Shown here: positions 9,625-19,342 of the stretch, one piece after another
How positions within the stretch are numbered: the first letter of the stretch is position 1
Layout of the letters: every line of letters starts with the position of its first letter
Assembly: GCA_001953115.1 (NCBI GenBank)
Contig: LSSL01002848.1
Coordinates: forward strand, 1-25,200
Direction: 5' to 3'
Source: Smittium mucronatum
Taxonomy: Eukaryota > Kickxellomycota > Harpellomycetes > Harpellales > Legeriomycetaceae
DNA length: 25,200 nt
Made by a program: the position numbers and the translations under genes
Notes under the pieces: generated by a model
Databases searched by the model: none
The model's input: the letters and a program-made list of their open reading frames with translations, nothing else
What the model was told of the DNA's origin: nothing

Positions 9625-12225
9625 TTAGTCTTCCCTCAAAGTATTTTGGAGCATAATGGAAAACGATGTGTCCATAGTTGAAGAGGATGGAGTATTGAAA
9701 ACAAAACTATCTCCTGGTTCCGAATGGCTTTGGGTAGTTGATAACTCGTTAGGATCATCAAATGATTGAATATTGACGCGATCATCTTGTAATTCTCCCG
9801 AACTTTCGAGTTCATTTATTCTGGCAAGTCCATCTTCAGCTCGCTGGTTTTTTGGATTTAATGATTTAGCCATGTTATAACTTAGTACGGCCTCAGAAAG
9901 GTCGTTGTTTATTGTCAACAAATCTCCGTACTGAACGTAATAATAATCTTTGTTAAATTCCTGCACCCTTTCTCCCAATAATTCAGTTGCCAACTCATAT
10001 CTCTTATTATTTAAGAATAGTGTGACTAACATCCCGAAAGCTTCTTCATTTTTATCATCAATTTCCAAAATCGTTTCAAGCAATGCTTTTGTTTGTTCAT
10101 AAGAATTATTGCTGTACAAGAGAACTTTTGCAATTGTTATTAAAAGTAATGGATTGTTGTCGCTATATTCAGTCATGATTTTAACCAAGCCCAAAGCTTT
10201 TGAAAAGTCTTCCGAAAGAAGATAGATTTCAACAAGCTGATTAAGAGTCCTTGGTGATCTCATCAGATTGTTAGCCATTTCAGAATATTTGTAGGAGTTG
10301 TCTGGATTTTTCAATTGCAAATAGATCTCGCTCTTTGCCAGATAAATGTATGCAGGGTTGGAGTCGAGATAGCTTTTATTTATCCTCAAAGCATAGTTTA
10401 ATAACTGCAATGACCTCTGAAAGTCGCCATTATAAAAGTAGACATCGGACTCCAGAAGATAGCCTTCCATCCTTAAAGGGTTATCAGACACAAATTTCTT
10501 AGAAATTCTAAAAAATGCAAATATCAGAAGAAGGGCAGATTTTATAAGAAAAGAATAACCGGATTAAAATCGATATAAAAAATAAATAAAAGTCTATTTT
10601 AATTTAAATAAATCAACGAAAAATATTTTGAAATGCAAATAAATGGAAAATTAGATTTTTTAAAATGAGAATATAAAAAGGTTTTGTTATGTACTAACCT
10701 TTCCAATTCCATAATTCTCCCTTTTGATTTTAAAACTTTGGAGTAGTTTTCTATCTCATATATATTATACGGGTCTATTCCTTTGGCCTTTAAGTGAAAT
10801 CATCAAAGAAAAGGATGAAATGGATGCAGGATTAGCTAATATTGTATAAAAAAAGTTGGTACCTTTGAATAATAGATATCAGCCAATTGGATATTCCCAT
10901 TCATTAAATGACAAGTTCCAAAGGTAGAATAAATTATTGCAGGAAGTTCATAGTTGAAGAGTTTTTCAATTGTTTCCAGTACTGATATTGCATCTTATTT
11001 AAAATAATAACAATGATATTTTTAGATATAAGAAAATTGTAGAATTTAATCAAATAAAAGGAATATTTACTTTCGTATTTCAATCTATTCATCATTGATT
11101 TGGCATCAATGTAGTGAGAAAAGATTTCAACAGAGCCTGGTGGCATAAGCTCTCGTAAATTGAGCTTTGAATGCGAAGGTGATTGAATAGCAAAAGTTGG
11201 AGAGCTATAAATAAAACTAATTCTTTCGAGAATCTCTGAGGAATATGGAACAGCATTAGCTAGATGCAATAATATATTTAGCTCTTTTCCTATCTGGCCC
11301 AATTTTCTATAGCATAATGAAATCCTAAATAGATGCTTATGACTTGAAATCGAATAAATTTTTTTAATATCTAGGTTGGGGTTTTGGTAGAGTTCTTTGT
11401 ACTATATATAATTATAAGAAATGCTTACAAAATGATTGAGAGAGGATACTAGCAAAAAAATGAAGGTGGAAATATATAATTACCAATTCTAGACATTCAC
11501 GATATAGACCAGCTTTATAATGTAATTCTAAAGCTAAGAATAGTATTTTTTCCTTAATAGAGTTTGAAATTTGATTATACGGAGATTCCTTGATCTTGTC
11601 CAAAAGTAAAGTCATTTCATTCTATAGAGAGTAAAGATTCAAAAAAAAATACGAATATATGAGAATAAAAATGGAAAGGCTAAAAAAATCATATGAGGAA
11701 TAAAATTAAAATAGAAGAATTTGAACAAATATTGATAGTATACAAAAAAAATTGCATCAATTTGTAAAAGAAATGTATTTTTAAAATAAGATGAAGGTTA
11801 ATATTATAATGGCGAAAGAATTAGGATTTATTTAAAAGTGTTAAAAGAAGAGCGATGATAAAAAATGAAAAATACCAAAGCCTTGGATCTCAGCTCGTTT
11901 TTAGATAGACAGTTGACATAGACAAATTGGATCTCAATCATTTCGATAGGATTGAGATATTTCTTGCGTAAAGCTTGTTCAACGACGAATTCGCACTTAA
12001 TATTAAAAAAGAGAGAAAAGATACCAAGTAAGTTGAGTTAAAAAACTTTATGCCTAAAAGAAAAATAACAGTATAAGTTACTGGAAACTGTTATTAATAG
12101 CTATATTCAGCGAATGAAATATTAGGATGATGTTCTTTCAGTCTTACATACACTAGAGCAGAAGTGTATAGCTCACTGCTGATCATCAGATTGATATTTT
12201 GGATTTGGGGAAATATTTTCTCCAT
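9625..12225 (-). CDS. ANAPC7: Anaphase-promoting complex subunit 7 (APC7), 7 exons
   Basis: TPR scaffold subunit of the anaphase-promoting complex/cyclosome, the nuclear ubiquitin ligase that targets mitotic regulators. Minus-strand exons are 12225-12148, 11995-11876, 11621-11484, 11401-11071, 10993-10863, 10787-10699 and 10507-9625. Every junction is GT..AG with matching phase. The sum is 1770 nt, giving 589 residues plus TAA, close to the human protein (565-599). Introns are 152, 254, 82, 77, 75 and 191 bp. The N-terminal half carries divergent TPR-like helices, including CYRKLGQIGKELN near residue 156. Residues 267-300 (AKGIDPYNIYEIENYSKVLK onward) match the family's DPYLIKGMDVYGYLL segment. 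Residues 429-516 (EQTKALLETIL; YGDLLTINNDLSEAVLSYNM; LNPKNQRAEDGL) match the last TPRs closely. Residues 519-589 are a Ser/Asp/Glu-rich tail, as in other APC7 proteins. The Met at 12225 opens a plausible first helix, but an extra upstream exon cannot be excluded. No disruption is seen. Confidence 0.88.
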
Positions 12226-12792
12226 GATATATAATGAGATTGATTTTGGATGAATAATAACAAAAAAAACCAAAGGTGCTAATGCTGGATGTATAAGTAA
12301 TAAATGGGTTAGTGAAGTAAGAAAAAGAGATTTTATATTACGAGCAACATTTATTTCTATAATTAGCTGGTCTTTTTCACGATCTGCTAGCCCTATAGGT
12401 TGTCATTTTTTATTAGTAAATCAAGCCGATTATAGACACTGAGCTAGTCTAAAAATAAATGGGGGGTTTATTGGGTATCAACAAATAGAATCGATGCACA
12501 AGTGGACTGGAAGAAAAAAGTAAACAAAGCCAACAAATGGAACGTAATATAATTGTGTTAAAGAGTACTAGTTCTTTGGTTATCCGGGAATAGAAAAAAT
12601 TGGCTCCAATTTTATATACGCTCGAATTTCAGTCTAATAGCAAACCATAGCCAAAAGAACGGAATTATCTGAATAAACTCCTTAGCCGACTACAGCAACA
12701 AAATAACTTTGGAGATAAGTTCTGTGAATCAAAATTTTGTTTTGAAAAGAAATGTATTTCTATATTTTCTTTAAAAAAAAAAGAAAAAAGAA
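12226..12792. other. Spacer between the two minus-strand genes
   Basis: About 570 bp between the proposed stop of the upstream gene and the APC7 start, presumably 3' untranslated sequence plus the APC7 promoter. It is less AT-rich than the distal flanks and contains a GGGGGG run at 12461-12466. A 34-codon plus-strand frame at 12448-12552 (WGVYWVSTNRIDAQVDW) looks coding-like but has no Met and no recognised family. No TATA element is assigned, because such words are ubiquitous here. Confidence 0.4.
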
Positions 12793-13454
12793 TTATCTTT
12801 CTAAACAGAGCCAATCAAATGCAATGGCTTCCCTTTGAACTATTGGCAAAATATCGGAAATTCCTATTTGAATTAGAAACTTTATTTATAAAAGTACCTT
12901 TAATTTGAGAAAAGTGGGTTTTTGGATCTTTCTTTGAATTAAGAAGATTCGTATCGTAAATTTATTTTTTATTTTCTTTTTATGGCTAACCAATTCAATA
13001 ATTTCTGCAGCTTGGTTTCGGTAATGGCCAACGAAAATCGAGATTAACATAAGGGCACCTATAAATATAAATATGATCCATAGATCCACGCCGAAATTAA
13101 ACTGCTATAACAAATTATAAAAAATGCTTGCTTTTTAGAGATTTTCTTCCATTTATTATTTTTTGCATAATTTTTTTTAAATTTTATAAAAAGTTATAAA
13201 CAACCAATTTTAAAAAATTAAAAAACTGAAACATCTCGGATTTTTTTACCCAACTCCTCCCTGCTGCTCTATAGTTCCATAACTCTTGGGTATCAAGCCA
13301 AGGAAATAATCTTTCGGGTATATGAAAGATCTTGTCGTGATGCAGACACTTTTCTATCAAACCCTCATTACATTTATAGTTTCAGATTGTCCAAAAATAA
13401 AAGTGGTTGATTTATTGGATAATTCAATATCTAGATCACAAAAGAGTTGTTCTG
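12793..13454 (-). CDS. Unrecognised membrane protein gene, partial model, 3' exons
   Basis: I do not recognise this gene. The best-supported exon is 13104-12991, which follows a TTATAG acceptor and encodes QFNFGVDLW, a transmembrane helix (about IIFIFIGALMLISIFVG) and then HYRNQAAEIIEL. In frame upstream is 13250 to about 13420 (IPERLFPWLDTQELWNYRAA), ending at a GG/GTAAAA donor. Downstream, 12931-12898 (KDPKTHFSQIK) and 12863-12793 (GISDILPIVQREAIAFDW to a TAA) join in phase through introns of 59 and 34 bp, which are unusually short. Alternative 3' ends are possible by reading through. The 5' part of 13250-13454 reads well in a different frame (LFCDLDIELSNKSTTFIFGQ, after a good TTTCCAG acceptor). 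Either a frameshift or a different acceptor lies near 13380. The likely topology is a Cys-containing outer segment, one membrane pass and a cytoplasmic tail of about 45 residues. Confidence 0.42.
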
Positions 13455-13595
13455 CTGGAAAAATATAAAAAAAGGTTTAGTTTTAATATTTTAAATACCT
13501 TTAATTTTTTAGTAATGATATTAATTTCTTTTTTGAAATTGTTTTAGATATTAGAAGAAAAATTAGTGTCTAAAATATCTCTCAATATGCATTAC

Positions 13596-13688
13596 TCCTA
13601 GATATGGTTTAAAACTCTTGGATTTGGTCCTTGAATAGATATGATCTTTTAATTTAATTTTGATTTCATATAATTTTGAATTAAATTT
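13596..13688 (-). CDS. Candidate upstream exon of the membrane protein gene
   Basis: A minus-strand frame of 31 codons, bounded upstream by TGA, reads KLKDHIYSRTKSKSFKPYL and ends at a GGA/GTAATG donor-like site. Its composition is protein-like compared with the surroundings, and it lies about 140 bp upstream of the next exon candidate on the same strand. Phase 0 at this donor fits an acceptor ending in GAG or AAAAG inside 13360-13390, but not the stronger TTTCCAG acceptor at 13455. Membership and boundaries are therefore tentative. No start codon for the gene was found further upstream. Confidence 0.25.
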
Positions 13689-16600
13689 TCATTATACCGT
13701 TTCCAACTATTGATACCATAGCTAAACAATAAAAATACAATGTGTTAATCAACGATTTGTTTCTTTTAAGATACAGTTGTTAGCTTAAATAAAATTTATC
13801 ACTAAATTCTTGGATGCAATATTTTTTTCTGTTTGATCTTATTAAGTTAAACTTTATTTTTTAACAAATATTTAAGATCTAAACACATATTAAATCATTA
13901 AAAGTTTAACATAGATATTGTATACCTGATGATGTTTGCACTTTCCAGAATATATTTTTTTACCACCGTCTATACCAAAAATTCAAGTTTTATTTTACAA
14001 AATTCAATGATAATGATTTAAAACTCTATTTTGAAATTCCTACAATTCCCCAATTTCCGAGCTTTATTTATTAGTTTCTATAAATCCTTTCCCTTATCTA
14101 TTAACCTATAATTTTTATTTTCTCTTATTTGAGTAGGTTGAATTTAAAATAAAAATTGGAATTTATATTCTTAATAAAATATTAAAATAAAATAAAATTT
14201 ATATCTGTAATTTTATACCATTTAAATCATTCACAAATAATAAATTAAAATTTTATTTTAAAACACTCATATTTTCATTAAATTTTATTTAATCGAAAAA
14301 GTCTTATTAAAGCTTGGCCAGTTGAGTTTTTAATATTTTAATATATATATATTATAGAATCATGGTTTATACATTTTTTATATTGTGTTTCCAAAAAAAT
14401 GATATCAAATCAAAAATAAATTTTTTTTATTCAATTTGGAAAAAAAGTAATAATATCAATAAAGATATCATCGTAATGAAACATTTTTAACGCATTAATT
14501 ACTGATATATATTTATATATATATTTTTTTCAAATTATTTTGAACTTATTATTCTAAAAAATAAAAAAAATTTCAACTTGATTCATTAATATAGTTTAAT
14601 TATAAATATCTTTTTACCACTATTAATTTTTAATTCCATTTTTCAAAAACTTCATTGAAACTAAAAATATTAACAAGCTAATTCACCATAATTTTATTAA
14701 AAACTTAGTTGTTTTGAAATATTACGCTTTTTATGACAATTATCTTCAGGCATGGAGCTGCTAATGTGGCTTGAGAGAGTTGAAAGTTTTTTTTGAAAAA
14801 TTTTCACCTTTTTTAAAGTTTTTAAATTGGTTTTTATGACCTTTTATTGACTTTAAAATAAATTTCCATGTAAAAAAAAAACAATTTTTATGAAATTGGT
14901 GCTGATTTCCCAATCAAGAAAAAAGAAATTTTTAATTTATCATCACCTTTTGAATTAGGCTAATACAAAAAAAATTAATAGCCGATAAGATAAAGAATCA
15001 TTATAAAATATCCCTTTTTAGCTTTGTAAAAAATAGAAAGGCTTAATTCTTATTGATCAATAGACAAAATTAAATATAATTTGGTTTGGTTTTAATTAAA
15101 ATTTATATCCCATTTGCGCTTGATTTTAATCACCAAATGAAGTTTTTTATATTCAACTATTTAAGTTATTCTTTTAACGGCGTTATCTTAAGATAAAACT
15201 CCGTGGTCCAAAAAAGAATTATTTATTATAAAAAGACTTTGGAACCAAAATACTAAGAAGAAATTGAAAAAATCAAATCCTATTGGAAAAATTTCAGGCG
15301 AATAACTTTTAAGAAAATTGGAAGTAGTATTTGAATAGCTTTATCATCAAATCGGAATTTAAAGTTGTAATTTGCTGATTTATTTTTAACCATTTTAGGA
15401 CTATCGGCAAAAAAAATTCCCTCTTTTCTTGTTCAATTAAAAAATCTTTTAAAATTATTTCTTCATAATTAGTTTGATGCATAAAACTAGCTAATAGAGA
15501 ATTAAAATTAAATAACTAACAGCCTAATAAATTTTATGAAACTGAAGGGGTCAAATTTCAAAAAATCTAAAAAGATTAATATTTGAATTCGAATAACATA
15601 TTCGAAATCTGTAGTGAATAATAAGAAACTAAAAATTGATATAGTTAGCATTTTATTGGGTATTTTAAATTATAAAATAATATTATCCAGTAAAAAATTT
15701 GTGTAAAAATTAGCAAGTATTTGGATAAAAAATAAAATTCAAAACCAAGTATATTCTAAATCTAAAAATCACTAGTCATTATTGATTAAAAAAACCAATA
15801 AGATTATTTTTGTCTAATTTAGAAAAAAATTCCTGACTCATACAGTATTATCAAAATAACCCCTTTAATTATATATTAAGTGAGCATTTTTAAAATCACT
15901 TTTTCTATAAGCTTTATATATATTCTAATATGAAATTTCCATATTTGAAAATTTTAAACCCAAATTATATATATAAGAATATTTTCGATTTTATAGGAAA
16001 TTTTATTAATAAGTTTTGTCAATTTTTATAATTAATCAAAAATTTAATTTAAATTCCCAGTTATTTCAATTTAACTCGAAAATATCACCCATTTTAAATA
16101 TTTAATTCGTTAAATTTACCTCATTATTTTAATTTATTTAGTAAATAATAAATTTAATATTTATTAAGTCTAATGTTCTATTCAATAATTATTTGTCTCC
16201 CTTCCCTTCTTCCGCCTTTAATTGGGGTTACATAAAAGATTTTTATTATTTTAATCTTCAAAAAAAATGAATAAGTCTTCACAATTTTCTTTTTTAAGAA
16301 ACTAAAACAAGAAAAATATATCTAATATATCTATATATACTTTCGTTGATAACGCGAAGAGAAATTCTTTGATGTTTTAATAATTTATCCTTGATTTGAG
16401 AATGCGATTTTTCGAACATCTAATTATTTGGTACTGAATATATTAAATTTTTTAAATATTTTCAACAACACATACATTTTCTCCAAATGATTAATTCAAA
16501 TAAAGTAAACCAAAAATTTTAGATTTTTTCCCGCAGATTTCATTTTAATTCATTTTCCGTAAAATCAGGGATATAAAAATCATTAGATTCTTCCTTTATT

Positions 16601-19201
16601 TTTTACTTTAATCCTTTCGAAATCCAATAATTTTATTCTTCTCCAATCAGTATAATTTTCCGTTATGATTATGTTAAAAATTTTTAGGGAATTATTGATT
16701 TATCCTTTGAATATTTTAAAACTTATATTCCAATTTCAATATTGTACACATTACATATAATCAAGATCTTTAATTTTTTCTTGAGCTCTGATTTTTTTTT
16801 GGCCATTTTGAAAGTAATAAACTCTATAATAATTCAAATATATTTTGAATGGGCATGAGTTGAAATTTTAAAAATCGTGTCTTGAATAAATTATGTAGGA
16901 GATATCATCTTTATTGATTTTACGCAATATTTTTCTCGAAAAATAATTCCAGAAATTTCGTCCATTAATAGTATTTTCAAAAAAATCATTAAACTTCAAA
17001 ATGATCTTTGCTGATTCTGATATTGAAATAGTCGTTCTCCAGTTGAAAAAAGTTTTTTTTTGTTATTTAAAGTGTTAAAAAACCACAAATTATGTTTTAT
17101 AATTATCATCTTAGATAAATCTCATTTTCACGGGTATGTATTTTATTTATTTATCTGAAATCCCGTTCTAATAACATAATTTTGCCCTATATATATCTAA
17201 ACTTAAATTTATGATTATTATTCGAATTTGAAAATTCATTAAATAACATTTTAGAAGTCATTATATATCCCATTTTGTTTATTTTTGATAGGAGTTCAGC
17301 TATATATGACCCCCTGTGATGTTTTTTTTAAAAAAATAGCTTGAAAAATATTTTCTAATTGCCTAATGATATTAATCATTCTTTAATATTTTTATTATGT
17401 ATTTTTTGGTTGTTTTATTTTTTTTTTGGGTTTTGAAAAATATAAATCAATAGCTTCCCTAATTATTTTTGGAATGAACTCTATTTTATGAAGCTTTAAC
17501 ATCCTTTTTTTTGAATTTACGAATTGGAAAAAAATTATAGATTAATTTCCCATAAATATGTTTTAACCTCATTTAAACTGGTTTTAATAATATTTAAATT
17601 GCCCCTATACTCCAAAGTTTGGTTTTTTTTACACAATGCACACTATATATTTTGACATGTTTAATTTTGGCTCAAGAAAACCTAAAATTTCCTAAGTCCC
17701 TATTATATTCAGCTCAAATGACCTCTATCGAGTTTTTTGATAAAAAATCCAATAAAAATATTAAAAAAATTTACATCATATAAACATAAATATTTAAATA
17801 ATATTATGCTAATTATGGAATTTGTAAAAAAAAAATAAGTATAAAAAATATTGACTGAACTAATGTGAGACTGGTTGGAAATTTTTGATTATTTTTATTA
17901 TGAAGATAGAAAATATATCTTATACTAGTGAAGTGCACATTATTATTCTGTTTTTTCAAATAAATGTTTTATTGACAATACAATTTAATTAAAAGATTAG
18001 ATATGAGCATAATTCATCCTGAAATAATTAAAAACAGTTTTTTTTTGGAAAATAATCGTAAAAATCCAATTTATGTTTTTTAAAAACTTTGTTGGGATGT
18101 GAGTACATAAAAAAGGAATCAGCTTGGATCTGTTATACGGCTTAAAAATCAATAAAATCATTTTCAATGAATAATCAACCTTTTAGAATAATAAAATGGA
18201 TTTTAAATATTATTTATCCCCATATTTGCATTTATTATAAATTAAAATTGGTCTAAAATTATGATTTATTCTATAATATATATAAATTACTGGTTTTATG
18301 ATGCTATTTATTATGTAACGAGAGTGATTTTTGCATCATCTTTTCTAAAAGGGTTAAAAGAAAAAATAGGATAAAACTGGGCTAATACAATGTTTTTTTG
18401 TTTAAAACTAAAGATTTCTAAACTATTTAAATTTAGTAAACGACAAAATTAAAGGTTAGAATTTCTGGTTAATTAATTTATATTATTAATCCATCGATAT
18501 AATGTGGAGAAATTGATATATATATTTAATTCCGACTGAATTTTAAGCCACAATTGCCGATAAAACTCAGTATAAATTTTTTCTAATAATAATTTATTAT
18601 TATTTTTTATTGATAAACGCGAAATATTTGAAACAAATTAGGTTTATATACACATCAAAATTGAAATTTAAAAAGTTTTTTTATTAAAAGTTGGTTTTTT
18701 AGTATAATTATTTTTTCTGACAAAGTATATAAAAACCATTTATATTTATGAGTATGAAATTTCACATTTTTTTGAAGCATATTGGGAGATTATATTTAAA
18801 AAATATTTTATTTTCACTATTTAAAAGTTTTATATTGACAAAAACGGTTTTCTAAAGATAAAGGTATGAAATCCGTAATTTTTATTTTAAATAAAAAGCT
18901 TAAACCTATATTAAAATTTTTATGGAAAAATTCAAAAATAAAAACATTTAATTAGCTTTATAATTATCAGAAAACAAGAGATTCTTATAATTACATATGT
19001 CTTTATTAATAAATTAGCATTTTTTATACAATATTTATTAAGAAAATAAAGAATTATTATATTTTTTATGATTCAAATCTTTCAATTTTTCAGTTCCATT
19101 TATACCTTTATTATGATATAAAAATAATAATAATATCTAAACTGAAAATTATTAATAGATACATAATATTTGTTTTATTTAAATATTATGAAAAAATGAG
19201 T
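13689..19201. other. Long AT-rich region without genes
   Basis: About 5.5 kb with no open frame of 60 or more codons starting at Met and no protein-like stretch that I could place. It consists of A/T runs, TA-rich microsatellite patches (for example 14341-14356 and 14508-14523) and short mixed segments. The 5' exons or promoter of the membrane protein gene may lie in the first few hundred bases, but none is convincing. Confidence 0.55.
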
Positions 19202-19213
19202 GGGGGGGGGGGG
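19202..19213 (+). repeat. G12 homopolymer run
   Basis: Twelve consecutive G residues in DNA of about 80% A+T, flanked by AATGAGT and ATGAATAA. It is conspicuous because G runs longer than four are otherwise almost absent. It could form a G-quadruplex-type structure, or reflect slippage or an assembly artefact. Confidence 0.9.
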
Positions 19214-19277
19214 ATGAATAAAATAGTTTATTAAGTTTTTTTCTAGGCATTATTACTGTCATTAACATGCATTTGAT

Positions 19278-19342
19278 GGCGTGCCTGGGAATTTGAATCA
19301 CTCATCTTTTAGCTTAGGTGTCAATCATTATACTAAAAAGCC
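19278..19342 (-). other. tRNA-like fragment (degenerate tRNA or tRNA-derived element)
   Basis: On the minus strand a 65-base segment contains TTAGTATAATGATTG, close to the D-arm/A-box of eukaryotic tRNAs such as Asp, and 38 bases later GATTCAAATTC, close to the T-loop/B-box. It is shorter than a normal tRNA. The acceptor strands GGCTTTT and GGCACGC do not pair over seven bases, and the T stem has mismatches. It is not a functional tRNA as read. It could be a pseudogene or the head of a tRNA-derived SINE. GC content is above the flanks. Confidence 0.3.

Noticed and set aside
10489..10491. Apparent start of the 288-codon frame
   Set aside because: The codon is GTG (Val) inside the last exon of APC7, not an initiator; the exon continues to an acceptor at 10508-10509.
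10934..11302. Single-exon reading of 122 codons
   Set aside because: Reads through an intron at 10994-11070; the spliced model keeps phase and gives a better match to APC7, and the apparent first codon is TTG within an exon.
12380..12450. tRNA A-box-like word TAGCTCAGTG on the minus strand
   Set aside because: No matching B box or clover-leaf stems at the right distance.
12520..12640. Words resembling U6 snRNA (TATAAAATTGGA and ACGTTCCATTTG, minus strand)
   Set aside because: The invariant ACAGAGA box and catalytic core are absent and the spacing is wrong; similarity is limited to short AT-rich words.
12886..13089. Unspliced reading of the membrane exon through to 12886
   Set aside because: The tail becomes a Lys/Ile-rich AT-driven stretch; removing 12932-12990 and 12864-12897 gives more protein-like sequence with correct phases. 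Not excluded, but less likely.
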